Shown: positions 43,804-53,366, counted from the first letter of the stretch. The stretch is DNA of 64,000 bases from Bacteroidales bacterium UBA3143 (GCA_002364735.1 DEZB01000023.1:1-64000), one strand, 5' to 3'. The notes: generated by a model from the letters alone, not told the origin. Numbers and translations are program-made.

Positions 43804-45405
43804 TTATTTATTAGTTGTTTGTAAAATTTGTTTGATAACATCATTGGCAGTCTCTCTTATAATGTCAGTAACTTCGTCGTTTATCTCTCCATTTTTTATT
43901 ACATCCAACACATCTTCTTGGTGCATAGTTTCTAAAATACTTAAAAACTCTTTTTCAAACACTTTCACTGTAGCCAATGGAATTTTAGCCAACAAACCTT
44001 GCGTTCCGCAATAGAGTAGGGCGACTTGTTTTTCCACACTCATGGGTTGATGCAATAATTGAATAAGCAGCGCCTCGTTTTTTTGACCTTTGTCTATGGT
44101 CATAGCAGTCACTCTATCCAAGTCTCCTCCAAATTTAGTAAAGGCTGATAGTTCGTTAAACTGCGCTTGGTCCATTTTAAGTGTTCCTGCAATTTTTTTC
44201 ATTGGTTTAATCTGAGCGTTTCCACCCACACGAGATACAGATATACCCACATCAATGGCAGGTCTGTTACCACGGTTAAACAATTCTGTGTCTAAAAAAA
44301 TTTGACCATCGGTAATGGAAATAACATTGGTAGGAATGTAGGCCGATACGTCACCTGCTTGTGTTTCGATTATGGGCAATGCAGTCAGCGAACCACCACC
44401 TTTCACTTTTCCTTCTAAGCTTTTGGGCAAGTCATTCATTTTCTCTGCCACTTCTTGTTGAGAGATAATACGTGCTGCACGTTCCAATAGTCTTGAGTGC
44501 AAATAGAAAACGTCACCTGGATAGGCTTCACGACCAGATGGACGGCGCAGTATAAGTGATACTTCGCGATACGCAACAGCTTGCTTTGATAGGTCGTCGA
44601 AAATAACCAAGGCATTCCGCCCAGTGTCTCTAAAGTATTCTCCTATAGCTGCTCCTGCAAAAGGTGCATAATATTGAAGCGCTGCGGGGTCTGATGCATT
44701 TGCTGCAACTACAATTGTGTAGTCCATGGCGCCATGCTGCCGCAATGTTTCTACAATGTTTGCAACTGTCGATCCTTTTTGCCCAATGGCAACGTATATA
44801 CAATAAACAGGATCTCCCGCATCATAGTTTTCTCGTTGATTGATAATTGCATCAATGGCAATGGTTGTTTTACCTGTTTGTCTGTCACCAATGATCAATT
44901 CGCGTTGTCCACGTCCAATAGGAATCATGGAGTCGATTGCTTTAAGGCCAGTTTGCAATGGTTCATTTACGGGTTGACGGTATATAACGCCGGGTGCTTT
45001 TCTTTCAAGTGGCATTTCAAACATTTCGCCCCCTATATTTCCTCTGCCATCCAAAGGTGCTCCCAATGGATTAATGACACGGCTCAACATATTTTCGCTT
45101 ACAAAAATTGAAGCGACTCGACCAGTTCTTTTAACCGAGAAGTTCTCTTTAATTTCGTTTGTTGGACCTAACAAAACTGCACCCACATTGTCCTCTTCAA
45201 GGTTCATGACTATGGCTTGCATTCCGTTTTCAAATTCAAGCAGCTCGTTCGACTCAGCATTCCTTAGCCCATAGATGCGGGCAACACCATCGCCAACTTG
45301 CAATACCGTGCCAACTTCATCCAACTGTATGCTGGAATCTATTCCTTCAAGCTGCGCTCGTAGAATATCTGAAACTTCACTTACTCTAATACTATTATCA
45401 GGCAT
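43804..45405 (-). CDS. atpA: ATP synthase alpha subunit
   Basis: 533 residues, the non-catalytic nucleotide-binding subunit of F1. The P-loop is GDRQTGKTT; DDLSKQAVAYREVSLILRRPSGREAYPGDVFYLHSRLLERAA and VISITDGQIFLDTELFNRGNRPAIDVGISVSRVG are F1-alpha motifs. Gene order and spacing place it between atpH and atpG. Confidence 0.97.
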   Translation of the reverse strand: MPDNSIRVSEVSDILRAQLEGIDSSIQLDEVGTVLQVGDGVARIYGLRNAESNELLEFENGMQAIVMNLEEDNVGAVLLGPTNEIKENFSVKRTGRVASIFVSENMLSRVINPLGAPLDGRGNIGGEMFEMPLERKAPGVIYRQPVNEPLQTGLKAIDSMIPIGRGQRELIIGDRQTGKTTIAIDAIINQRENYDAGDPVYCIYVAIGQKGSTVANIVETLRQHGAMDYTIVVAANASDPAALQYYAPFAGAAIGEYFRDTGRNALVIFDDLSKQAVAYREVSLILRRPSGREAYPGDVFYLHSRLLERAARIISQQEVAEKMNDLPKSLEGKVKGGGSLTALPIIETQAGDVSAYIPTNVISITDGQIFLDTELFNRGNRPAIDVGISVSRVGGNAQIKPMKKIAGTLKMDQAQFNELSAFTKFGGDLDRVTAMTIDKGQKNEALLIQLLHQPMSVEKQVALLYCGTQGLLAKIPLATVKVFEKEFLSILETMHQEDVLDVIKNGEINDEVTDIIRETANDVIKQILQTTNK

Positions 45406-45446
45406 TTATCTTATATTTATTAACTATGAAAAGTTGAGTTCATTTA

Positions 45447-46001
45447 TTAAATAATACGTCTATTTCTATCGATGTATTGCTTCTTGATGCTGTTCAATTG
45501 TCCGCTTAAACTTGCATCCCACCTTACAAAATCGACTTCCAAAATGAACCCTCCTAAAATTTCTGGGTCCACTATTTTCTCCAGGTCTAAAGTACCTTTA
45601 ATTTTGTGTTGAATGGAACTAATCAATGTTTGTGTAGTTGTTTCATCAATTTCTACAGCAGTAATTAATTTACCATGAAAAATATTCTTACTTTTTCGAT
45701 ATTGTTCTTGGTATGCAAGCATTATGTTTTGCAAAGAATCAACCCTGTCATTTTTTAATAATAACTCTATGAATTTTTCGAAAGCATCAGATAATTCTAT
45801 GTCGGAAGCTGTTATAATCATTTTCCTTTTCTTGTCTTTCGAAATCATTGGATTGTTAAGTGCAGTATGCAGATTGGGAATATTAAAGAAAATGCTACTC
45901 AGAAATTTAGATTGTTCATAAATTTCGTGTTCCACATTATTATTTTGTGCAAATTGTAATAATGCTTTTGCATACCTCACTGATATTAATCCCTTGTTCA
46001 T
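45447..46001 (-). CDS. atpH: ATP synthase delta subunit
   Basis: 184 residues. The N-terminal six-helix domain begins NKGLISVRYAKALLQFAQ and includes NPMISKDKKRKMI, and the C-terminal part ends EILGGFILEVDFVRWDASLSGQLNSIKKQYI, both typical of the OSCP/delta family. It links F1 to the peripheral stalk formed by AtpF. It is 15 bases after the atpF stop. Confidence 0.93.
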   Translation of the reverse strand: MNKGLISVRYAKALLQFAQNNNVEHEIYEQSKFLSSIFFNIPNLHTALNNPMISKDKKRKMIITASDIELSDAFEKFIELLLKNDRVDSLQNIMLAYQEQYRKSKNIFHGKLITAVEIDETTTQTLISSIQHKIKGTLDLEKIVDPEILGGFILEVDFVRWDASLSGQLNSIKKQYIDRNRRII

Positions 46002-46016
46002 TTTCAGTTTACTCTT

Positions 46017-46517
46017 TTAAGACAGACTCACCTCATCTATTAGACGTTCAATCATGCTCATTTGATCTTTATTATCTTTCAAGTTTTCCCTTAAAACTTT
46101 TTCTGCTATATCAACAGATATAATAGCTATTTCTCGTCGAATGGAAGTTAAAGCTTCATCTTTTTCTTGCTGAATTTGTTTACGTGCATTAGCTACAATT
46201 TTGTCTGCTTCTTTAATAGCCTTTTCTTTTGCAGCTTCAAGAATTATATCTCTCTTCTTTGCAGCCTCAGAAACAATTTGTGCATGTTCTGCTTTAGCAC
46301 GTTTAATGATTAGGTTGTTTTGAGCCTGCGCATGTTCCAATTTTTCATAGGCTTGACGTGCAGCAACAACAGATTCATCAATAAATTTTTTTCGACTATC
46401 TAGTTTTTCTAATATAACAGGGAAGCCATACTTGGATAATATAAAAACCACCAATCCAAATGCAATTATCATCCAGAATATCAATCCCGGATCTGGAGTC
46501 AGTAATGCTGATGACAT
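46017..46517 (-). CDS. atpF: ATP synthase b subunit
   Basis: 166 residues. One N-terminal membrane span (LIFWMIIAFGLVVFILSKYGFPVI) precedes a long Lys/Glu/Ala-rich coiled coil (about residues 45-160) that forms the peripheral stalk. The motif KRDIILEAAKEKAIKEADKIV is typical. It lies between atpE and atpH. Confidence 0.94.
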   Translation of the reverse strand: MSSALLTPDPGLIFWMIIAFGLVVFILSKYGFPVILEKLDSRKKFIDESVVAARQAYEKLEHAQAQNNLIIKRAKAEHAQIVSEAAKKRDIILEAAKEKAIKEADKIVANARKQIQQEKDEALTSIRREIAIISVDIAEKVLRENLKDNKDQMSMIERLIDEVSLS

Positions 46518-46530
46518 AAATTTTTATTTT

Positions 46531-46779
46531 TTAGAGAATGAAACCACAAACAACTATTGCGAAAAGTGCAACACCTTCAATAAGAGCTGCTGCAATAATC
46601 ATGCTCATTCTTAAGTCGGGGGCTACTTCTGGCTGACGCGCCATACTTTCCATTGTAGATGTTGCAATTTTGGAAATACCATAACCTGCACTAATTGTTG
46701 TGATTGCGATGGCTAAAGCTGCACCCAAAGTGCCGAAATCTACAGAGCCTGCTGCTTGTAATAATACTGATAATAACAT
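46531..46779 (-). CDS. atpE: ATP synthase c subunit
   Basis: 82 residues, a two-helix hairpin of the rotor ring. The first helix is Gly/Ala-rich (GTLGAALAIAITTISAGYGISKIA), the polar loop is ARQPE, and the second helix holds the ion-binding Glu in AALIEGVALFAIVV. The Gly-Val after Glu, and the lack of the Gln/Ser/Thr set of sodium-type rings, favour proton coupling; this is inferred. Confidence 0.96.
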   Translation of the reverse strand: MLLSVLLQAAGSVDFGTLGAALAIAITTISAGYGISKIATSTMESMARQPEVAPDLRMSMIIAAALIEGVALFAIVVCGFIL

Positions 46780-46821
46780 AGTTTTTAATTTAAATGATTA
46801 ATTATTTAGATTGTATATTTT

Positions 46822-47922
46822 TTAATTCGATTTTACTTTTTCTATTTCTGGAGTCCTGGCCATACCAACGAACACCGATGTAAGTACTGTAAATATATAT
46901 GCTTGAATGAATGCGACCAATATCTCTAAGAAAAATATGAACACATTAAAAATAACCGAAATGAAACTCATTCCTGCGTTGATTGATGCTCCCAAACTAA
47001 CGGTTACAAAAACAACACTTGTTAAGCCCAACCCAATGGAGTGACCGGCAGTTATATTTGCAAAAAGACGAATCATTAAAGCAAAAGGCTTGGTAATTGT
47101 TCCAACTATTTCAATGATTTGCATCAATGGAAAAGGTGCTTTTAACCATACAGGCACATCGGGCCAAAATAGATCCTTGTAATATGATTTAGATCCTGTG
47201 AAATTGACTATTAAAAAAATAAACACAGCCAACACCAGTGTTACGGAAATATTACCTGTAACATTAGCTCCTCCAGGGAATATGGGAATTAAGCCTAAGA
47301 GATTATTGAAAAGAATGAAAAAGAAAAGGCTTAACAGATAAGGTGCATACCTTTTATATTTTTTACCTACAGAGGGTTTTATTACTTGATCTGTAATACT
47401 TACAATAAGAAATTCCATCGCTCCAGTAAATCCTTTTTCAGTATCCATCGAGTCGTTTTTGTATGCTCGGGATATGCTTAAAATAATCATAATGAGGATA
47501 CATGAACTTATAAGGAGAGAAGCTGCATTTTTAGTGAGTGAGATATCTAAAGGACGCACTTCTTCACCCAATAAATTCTCTTCTACAACTTTACCTGCAT
47601 AGGCTCCTGAAGTTGCAATGTAAAATTGCTTAAAATGGGTATTTCCATTCATTAATCGTGATGATGAAAATACATTCCAACCATTTGCTTTACTCTTTAC
47701 TATAATTGGCAAAGGTATAGAATAAGATGTCTCTTTAATTGTAGCTATGTGCCACTCATATGTGTCGGCAAGATGCTCTAAAATTAATTCTTTTATATTT
47801 AATTCTTCTTGCTTCTCCTCATTGGGCATTCTGTTATCGATTTTATCTTGAGCTACCAACTTTGAGCCAAGAAAAAGCGAACACAATGCAACTACAACTA
47901 TAAATTTATAATTTTTTATCAT
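46822..47922 (-). CDS. atpB: ATP synthase a subunit with periplasmic N-terminal extension
   Basis: 366 residues. The N-terminus is a signal-like sequence (MIKNYKFIVVVALCSLFLGSKLVAQ) followed by about 110 residues outside the membrane, a feature of Bacteroidota AtpB. Five or six membrane helices follow, with the essential Arg in MIRLFANITAGHSIG. It forms the proton half-channel with the c ring. It overlaps the end of the upstream small membrane gene by 17 bases. Confidence 0.94.
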   Translation of the reverse strand: MIKNYKFIVVVALCSLFLGSKLVAQDKIDNRMPNEEKQEELNIKELILEHLADTYEWHIATIKETSYSIPLPIIVKSKANGWNVFSSSRLMNGNTHFKQFYIATSGAYAGKVVEENLLGEEVRPLDISLTKNAASLLISSCILIMIILSISRAYKNDSMDTEKGFTGAMEFLIVSITDQVIKPSVGKKYKRYAPYLLSLFFFILFNNLLGLIPIFPGGANVTGNISVTLVLAVFIFLIVNFTGSKSYYKDLFWPDVPVWLKAPFPLMQIIEIVGTITKPFALMIRLFANITAGHSIGLGLTSVVFVTVSLGASINAGMSFISVIFNVFIFFLEILVAFIQAYIFTVLTSVFVGMARTPEIEKVKSN

Positions 47923-48340
47923 CGCCCTCCTGTTTATTCAATGAAGATAGATTTTTTTTATTCCATGTTTCTAATTGAATGTAAATGTATGTTTCAAGAA
48001 ATAAATAGCACAAATAAAAAGCAACTAACATAATGGCAAAACTTCTTATTTCTGCTCGATCAAGTTTCCAATAGATAATAGTCAAAATAACAGCTAATAG
48101 CATTTTTATACCACGAATAAACATAAAGGTGTTCAGTAGTTTGTTTGGTCTATCAATATTTAAACTGGTTAAGATATGTATAGAAATAAGCCCTACAGAA
48201 AAAAAGAATATAGGAATGATGGGATAATCCTTAAAAATTAAAGATGGGAAATAATGAATCAAAATGAGCCATCCACCAAAACCCAGCACTACTATGAATA
48301 GTGTGAGAAGAATAATAAATTTCTGTTTGAGTTTTTTCAT
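47906..48340 (-). CDS. small membrane protein in the ATP synthase operon (AtpI-like position)
   Basis: 144 residues from the ATG at 48340, which shares its A with the atpC stop (TAATG). Four hydrophobic spans (about 8-28, 40-60, 70-95, 105-130) and a basic C-terminus (WNKKNLSSLNKQEGDDKKL). It holds the place of AtpI-like genes in Bacteroidota operons, but sequence similarity to AtpI is weak by eye. Its role in c-ring assembly is inferred from position. Confidence 0.72.
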   Translation of the reverse strand: MKKLKQKFIILLTLFIVVLGFGGWLILIHYFPSLIFKDYPIIPIFFFSVGLISIHILTSLNIDRPNKLLNTFMFIRGIKMLLAVILTIIYWKLDRAEIRSFAIMLVAFYLCYLFLETYIYIQLETWNKKNLSSLNKQEGDDKKL

Positions 48341-48591
48341 TATATAATTGTTTCTAAGCAAACTGTAACAACATTGTTTTTTACTTCTACAACTCCTCCA
48401 TTGGATTCAACTGCAAAAATCTTTTCGTCTATATTATATATTATTTTACCTTTTGTAAGTGTAGATATTAGTGGTGCATGTTTTATCAAAACAGTGAATA
48501 TACCTTTTGCTCCAGGTAATGTTACCGATGTTACTTCACCATTAAAGATAACACTTTCAGGGGTGATTATATCTAAAGTAATTTTATCCAA
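48340..48591 (-). CDS. atpC: ATP synthase epsilon subunit (short form)
   Basis: 83 residues. It has only the N-terminal beta sandwich: LDIITPESVIFNGEVTSVTLPGAKGIFTVLIKHAPLISTLTKGKIIY. The C-terminal helical hairpin of the 130-residue type is missing, as is common in Bacteroidota. It couples the c ring to gamma. The small membrane gene begins at its stop codon. Confidence 0.93.
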   Translation of the reverse strand: MDKITLDIITPESVIFNGEVTSVTLPGAKGIFTVLIKHAPLISTLTKGKIIYNIDEKIFAVESNGGVVEVKNNVVTVCLETII

Positions 48592-48604
48592 CTTATTATA
48601 AGTG

Positions 48605-50122
48605 TTATGAATTTGCTTGTTCCATCAATCTTGTACCTTTGGCAATTGCATGGTCTATATCTCCAACATTTAGAAATGCCATTTCGGGATACATGTCCAT
48701 TTCGCCTTCAATAATCATTTTGAAACCTCTAATGGTTTCCTCAATAGGTACCATAACACCTGGTAAGCCTGTGAATTGTTCCGCAACATGAAACGGTTGC
48801 GAAAGAAAGCGTTGCACTTTACGTGCACGTGTAACAGTAACCCTATCCTCTTCCGATAGTTCCTCTATTCCTAAAATTGAGATAATGTCTTGCAACTCTT
48901 TATTGCGTTGTAATATTTGTATTACCTGTTGTGCTGTGTCATAATGCTCTTGACCTACCACTTCTGGAGTCAAAATGCGTGAAGTTGATTCCAAAGGATC
49001 GACTGCTGGGAAAATTCCCAATCCAGATATTTTACGACTCAACACTGTGGTTGCATCTAAATGCGAGAATGTAGTTGCTGGTGCAGGGTCCGTAAGGTCA
49101 TCTGCAGGAACATACACTGCTTGGACCGAAGTAATAGATCCTTTTTTGGTTGAAGTAATGCGCTCTTGCAAAGCTCCCATTTCTGTGGCAAGAGTGGGTT
49201 GATAACCCACAGCAGAGGGCATTCGACCCAACAATGCTGAAACTTCTGAGCCAGCTTGTGTAAATCGGAATATATTGTCTATGAAGAATAGTATGTCTGA
49301 TTTTCCACCTGTATTCATATCTCGGAAAGACTCAGCAACAGTAAGTCCCGACAGGGCAACTGAGGATCGAGCTCCAGGGGGTTCATTCATTTGACCAAAA
49401 ATGAGTGTAGCACGGGATTTCTCTACTGCTTCATAATCTATTTTGGATAAATCCCAATGACCTTGCTCCATGCTTTTTCTAAACTCATCACCATAATCTA
49501 TAATGCCCGATTCTATCATTTCGCGCAGAAGGTCATTGCCTTCACGCGTTCGTTCGCCAACTCCTGCAAATACAGAAAAACCGCCTTGTCCTTTGGCAAT
49601 ATTATTTATTAGCTCCTGAATTAAAACCGTTTTACCAACACCAGCTCCACCAAACAGGCCAATTTTACCTCCCCTGGAGTAAGGCTCTATTAGATCGATT
49701 ACTTTTATACCTGTAAACAATACTTCAATAGTTGTGGACAGATCTTCAAACTTAGGAGGTTCGCGATGAATTGGGAATGCTCCTTCTTTTTGTAAAGGAC
49801 GTAAACCATCAATTGGATCGCCAATTACGTTTAGTAACCTACCTCTAATTTGACTTCCAACAGGCATATTGATAGGACTGCCCGATGCAATAACAGGCAT
49901 TTTTCTTCTCAACCCATCAGTAGAATCCATAGCAACAGTTCGCACCGTGTTTTCTCCAATGTGTTGTTGCACTTCAACAACGAGCACATTGCCATTCTCT
50001 CTGTTAATGTATAGTGCATCATTTATAGCAGGTAGAGCTGCATTATTATTTCCATTTAAATCGAAATAAACGTCCACGACTGGACCTATGATTTGTGAAA
50101 TATGTCCTAACAATTTAGTCAT
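48605..50122 (-). CDS. atpD: ATP synthase beta subunit (catalytic)
   Basis: 505 residues. The P-loop is GGAGVGKTVLIQELI, the catalytic Glu lies in GVGERTREGNDLLREM, and the ALSGLTVAESFRD, FFIDNIFRFTQAGSEVSALLGRMPSAVGYQPTLATEMG and SHLDATTVLSRKI motifs are present. It is the first gene of the operon, with a promoter and about 100-base leader. Confidence 0.97.
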   Translation of the reverse strand: MTKLLGHISQIIGPVVDVYFDLNGNNNAALPAINDALYINRENGNVLVVEVQQHIGENTVRTVAMDSTDGLRRKMPVIASGSPINMPVGSQIRGRLLNVIGDPIDGLRPLQKEGAFPIHREPPKFEDLSTTIEVLFTGIKVIDLIEPYSRGGKIGLFGGAGVGKTVLIQELINNIAKGQGGFSVFAGVGERTREGNDLLREMIESGIIDYGDEFRKSMEQGHWDLSKIDYEAVEKSRATLIFGQMNEPPGARSSVALSGLTVAESFRDMNTGGKSDILFFIDNIFRFTQAGSEVSALLGRMPSAVGYQPTLATEMGALQERITSTKKGSITSVQAVYVPADDLTDPAPATTFSHLDATTVLSRKISGLGIFPAVDPLESTSRILTPEVVGQEHYDTAQQVIQILQRNKELQDIISILGIEELSEEDRVTVTRARKVQRFLSQPFHVAEQFTGLPGVMVPIEETIRGFKMIIEGEMDMYPEMAFLNVGDIDHAIAKGTRLMEQANS

Positions 50123-50228
50123 AATATGATGTTGAGTAATGTCTTATTTTTTGTGGGTCAATATAACAATAAAAAGTCACCTACAATTAAAATTAAAGAT
50201 GAAATAATTTATTGATTAATATTTAGAA

Positions 50229-50259
50229 CAAATGTAAATAAATAAAGTTGTTTATGCAA
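50229..50259 (-). promoter_or_regulatory. promoter of the ATP synthase operon
   Basis: On the minus strand TTG (50259-50257), a 20-base spacer, then TACATTTG (50236-50229). The leader to the atpD start is about 100 bases. Confidence 0.6.
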
Positions 50260-50398
50260 CTAATTAGTTTAACAAAATAAGTTTTGGGTTTTTTTTGATT
50301 TTCAAATATTCTGTCAACCAACAAAATGTTTGAGAGCATATCATTTTCTCACAACATTTGTTCTTAAATTCGCTACATAAAGCACCATTTTAGCGAAT

Positions 50399-50440
50399 GA
50401 AATATTTTTATAGAAGTAGATTCCGTTTTCACCAAATGAA
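50399..50440 (-). repeat. dispersed 42-base element, inverted copy
   Basis: Reading the minus strand it starts TTCATTTGGTGAAAAC and contains GAATCTACTTC. It matches the copy at 28595-28636 at 30 of 42 positions. A hairpin ATTCGCTA/TAGCGAAT (50368-50398) lies directly next to it. The surrounding 500 bases between atpD and the Spy-like gene hold no coding sequence. Confidence 0.6.
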
Positions 50441-50543
50441 AGTCTACTTTATCGTTGAAGATTTTATTTCAAGTTGTATTCTGACATATTTACTATTGAA
50501 TTGCAAACAATAACGATTTATTATTTTCAAATAGAACACTACA

Positions 50544-50568
50544 TAAAAAAAGTCCCATTTAGGGACTT
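50544..50568 (-). terminator. terminator of the Spy-like gene
   Basis: AAGTCCC and GGGACTT form a stem with a 6-base loop, followed on the minus strand by a run of T. It is 58 bases past the stop at 50626. Confidence 0.75.
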
Positions 50569-50625
50569 AAATTTTGATGCTCATTTGTATTACTTATCAA
50601 ACGAAATTATGATAAACATTCAATC

Positions 50626-51111
50626 TTATTTGGGACGCTCACCTGTTCTAATTCTACCGTCTTTTTTAGACTCTCTATACTTACGTAATTCTTCTTGCAT
50701 GAAGAAACGTTCAGCTTGTTGAGCTTTAAATAACTTTTGAGGTGACATTAGCTTGTCGAATTTCTCGGAATACTCTTTATCCAACTCGGCTTCTTTCATC
50801 TTTAAATCTAAGTTATTTTCAATAAGTTTCTTATAATCCTCGTCGGAAATGTTTGAAGATTCTTTGGTATGCTTCATATTATCTTGATGCTGACGATGTA
50901 GTTCCATCTTCTTCTTTTGCAATTCGCTATTAAGTGGAAAAAACTTGTCTGCTTCCAGTTGTGTAAGACCTGCTTCTTGCATAATAAATTCCCGTTTATT
51001 CTTTTCGAACTCCTGTAAATTCATGAAGGATTTATTATTCGTGTTCTGCGCATTTATGAATAACACATTCAGTAAAAACGAAAAAACTATAAATGTTAGT
51101 GTCTTTTTCAT
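50626..51111 (-). CDS. periplasmic Spy/CpxP-like protein, sigma-factor locus
   Basis: 161 residues. A signal peptide (to about FINAQ, residue 22) is followed by a charged, helical domain: EFIMQEAGLTQLEADKFFPLNSELQKKKMELHRQHQ and LMSPQKLFKAQQAERFFMQEELRKYRES. Alternating Lys/Glu helices of this kind are typical of LTxxQ-type stress chaperones, although the exact motif is absent. The location after a sigma factor and an anti-sigma-like gene supports an envelope-stress role. Confidence 0.7.
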   Translation of the reverse strand: MKKTLTFIVFSFLLNVLFINAQNTNNKSFMNLQEFEKNKREFIMQEAGLTQLEADKFFPLNSELQKKKMELHRQHQDNMKHTKESSNISDEDYKKLIENNLDLKMKEAELDKEYSEKFDKLMSPQKLFKAQQAERFFMQEELRKYRESKKDGRIRTGERPK

Positions 51112-51121
51112 AAAAAAATAA

Positions 51122-51520
51122 TTATAAGCTGTTCAAGTAAACTTGATTATAAACTAAATCATAATAATTTTCATCAACAAACTGAGTTTCTATGTAATCG
51201 AAAAACTCTTCTTCAGAGATTTTCACGTCATTCCAACTATCTTCTTGTGATATTGTTGTTGATGCGATGTTATTTGTTTGATTTGAAGTGTCGGTTGATG
51301 TAACCAAAACTTTAATTGTGAAAAATAAGCCGAAAAACATCGCAGCCATGTACATCCATGTTTTAGACTTTTCCCACAGTGTAACGGGTTCGACAATTTT
51401 CACTTCTTTTTCTGGCAACTTGGCCATAATAGATTCGTTGAATTGAGAAAAATAATTCTCTGGAACCTTAAATGGAATATCCTTATTAATATCTACCAAT
51501 GTTTTTTTATTTGTTTCCAT
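51122..51520 (-). CDS. probable anti-sigma factor, single-span membrane protein
   Basis: 132 residues. The N-terminal cytoplasmic part (about 1-50) has PFKVPENYFSQFNESIMAKLPEKE, a motif often seen in Bacteroidota anti-sigma-like proteins next to ECF genes. One membrane span follows (about 54-72, WMYMAAMFFGLFFTIKVLV), then an acidic periplasmic tail. The pairing with the ECF sigma gene 86 bases upstream supports the call; no zinc motif is present. RseP is a possible protease for it, which is only an inference. Confidence 0.7.
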   Translation of the reverse strand: METNKKTLVDINKDIPFKVPENYFSQFNESIMAKLPEKEVKIVEPVTLWEKSKTWMYMAAMFFGLFFTIKVLVTSTDTSNQTNNIASTTISQEDSWNDVKISEEEFFDYIETQFVDENYYDLVYNQVYLNSL

Positions 51521-51606
51521 AACTTTGTTGCTAATTGTTCCTTATATTATCTCAGTTGTCATTACCTGCTCAATGCTTAATTATGACTCCTCTAAAAATG
51601 AAAGGT

Positions 51607-52161
51607 TTAATTAGATTCTTTTAAAAAACGCTCTACTTTTTTAACCGCATGATGATAGGACGCTTTCAATGCACCTACGGAGGTTCCAAGTATTTCAGAC
51701 ATCTCATCATATTTCATTTCATTAAAGTATTTCATTTGAAATACGAGTCGCTGTTTTTCGGGTAGGGTGACGATAGCTTGCTGTAGAAGCAATTGAGCGT
51801 CATCTCCATCAAAAAACTCATCGCCTTCTAATTTGTCGATTAAGAATGAGTCTGCATCATCTATTGAAAGATTGTGCTTTGCTTTTGATCGGTTGATAAA
51901 TGTAATGCTTTCATTAATAGCAATTTTGTATAACCATGTTGATAGTTTAGCATCGCCTCTAAAGTTCTCAATATTTAGCCACGCTTTTATAAATACATCC
52001 TGAAGAATGTCATTTGCATCTTCATGAGAATATACCATTTTGCGTATTTGCCAATACAAACGTTCGCTATACTCACTAACCAAATGAGCAAAACCCTGAC
52101 GTTGGGTGTCGGGGTCACGTAATTGTTGTAATATTTTTTCTTCGTTGAATTTAGTCTCCAT
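51607..52161 (-). CDS. ECF-type RNA polymerase sigma factor
   Basis: 184 residues from the Met at 52161. Sigma region 2 is YSERLYWQIRKMVYSHEDANDILQDVFIKAWLNIENFRGDAKLSTWLYKIAIN, and region 4 is LPEKQRLVFQMKYFNEMKYDEMSEILGTSVGALKASYHHAVKKVERFL. It fits the ECF family of extracytoplasmic-stress sigma factors. The anti-sigma and Spy-like genes follow in the same direction, giving a self-contained regulatory unit. Confidence 0.93.
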   Translation of the reverse strand: METKFNEEKILQQLRDPDTQRQGFAHLVSEYSERLYWQIRKMVYSHEDANDILQDVFIKAWLNIENFRGDAKLSTWLYKIAINESITFINRSKAKHNLSIDDADSFLIDKLEGDEFFDGDDAQLLLQQAIVTLPEKQRLVFQMKYFNEMKYDEMSEILGTSVGALKASYHHAVKKVERFLKESN

Positions 52162-52202
52162 ATTTAGCAATTCAGTCCAAAGATAATGTTTTTTTGCATT
52201 TA

Positions 52203-53366
52203 TTACTCATCTTCGTCACCTTTTTCAAACCATCGGACAAATTTAGCTGCATTTTCTTGATTATTTTCCCACCATTCAAGTGATTTAGGAAAATATGCAA
52301 CACTGATATAGCGACAATATGTATCGAAATAAGCTGAATTTAAAATTTTGGTGACAATAGGTACATGGAAATTCCAAATAAAATCACTCTTTGTGCCATC
52401 ATTCTCATTGCTTAACACAGTAAATAATGTTCGTGTAACCTCTTTAAACGTGGTGTAAAGGTTAGTATCAATTGAGTCAAGAGGAATTGAGTCAACTTCT
52501 AACGAATTTTGTGCTAAACTCTTAATTGAGTCTTTTGTTTGGATAATAGAATTATAAATTAATTCTCTATTAATACCATGTATAGGCGTTAATGTGGGAG
52601 TAGTTATTTCAATAGTGTCCTTTGATGGTAACTTGCGTTGTAATTGCTGCTGTATAAAAGAACGCTCAAGCGGCTCTTTTGTGATTTCTTTTACTTGCAT
52701 TAACTGTAACATTTCTTCAAAAGCATTTTTTGAACGATGACTGTCTGGTTCCATCATTAGAAAAATATGAAAAGACAATATACTTTGCACCCAAATGTCT
52801 AAATCTCTTAATGCATAAGCTGATAACAAATAGGCCCCACTTTGCGATTTATTTAAGGCTAGAGCATTGTCAACTTGTGAAATTGTTTTATTTAAATTGC
52901 CTTTTTTAAAATAGATAAGGGCCAAATTAAAGTGTAGATAGTAGTTATCTCCATTTTTTCTCAAAGCTTCTTCTAATAAACTTATTGCTTCGTCTGCTTT
53001 TCCCAATTCTGTAAGTGATTCACTTTTGACGCCATATGCACCAACGAGCAAATCTGTGTTTTTTGAATTAATAACTTTGGTGCTTAATAAAGAAGCATTT
53101 TTATAATCTCGTAAAGCTAAGTAGGTAAGTGACATTTCATAGATGGTATGCATCGACTCTGGTTCAATCTTTAATGCTTCATTGTAAACTTCTATTGCTT
53201 CTTTATATTTTCTTTCATCATGAAGAGCAATACCTTTTTCTATTAATGCCTGAATATCTTTTTTTTCAATAAAACTCTGAATGTCTTCTTTTTGAGCATT
53301 CTCTTGTGCTAAGATATTCAAAAAACCTAAAATTATTAGTGTGAGAGTGAGTATATATCTTTTCAT
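52203..53366 (-). CDS. secreted tetratricopeptide repeat protein
   Basis: 387 residues. A signal peptide (to about LNILAQ, residue 21) is followed by about five TPR motifs (residues 35-215), for example ALHDERKYKEAIEVYNEALKIEPES and YYLHFNLALIYFKKGNLNKTISQVDNALALN. The C-terminal half (about 225-387) is unlike TPR and ends in a Trp-rich WWENNQENAAKFVRWF segment. It is upstream of the sigma-factor gene by 41 bases and could be co-transcribed. Confidence 0.85.
   Translation of the reverse strand: MKRYILTLTLIILGFLNILAQENAQKEDIQSFIEKKDIQALIEKGIALHDERKYKEAIEVYNEALKIEPESMHTIYEMSLTYLALRDYKNASLLSTKVINSKNTDLLVGAYGVKSESLTELGKADEAISLLEEALRKNGDNYYLHFNLALIYFKKGNLNKTISQVDNALALNKSQSGAYLLSAYALRDLDIWVQSILSFHIFLMMEPDSHRSKNAFEEMLQLMQVKEITKEPLERSFIQQQLQRKLPSKDTIEITTPTLTPIHGINRELIYNSIIQTKDSIKSLAQNSLEVDSIPLDSIDTNLYTTFKEVTRTLFTVLSNENDGTKSDFIWNFHVPIVTKILNSAYFDTYCRYISVAYFPKSLEWWENNQENAAKFVRWFEKGDEDE

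Noticed and set aside
44734..45274. Plus-strand ORFs within atpA
   Set aside because: Antisense to a fully conserved gene; no family signature.
47906..48340. Naming the small ATP-operon membrane gene atpI
   Set aside because: Position fits, but clear AtpI sequence similarity was not seen, so no symbol is assigned.
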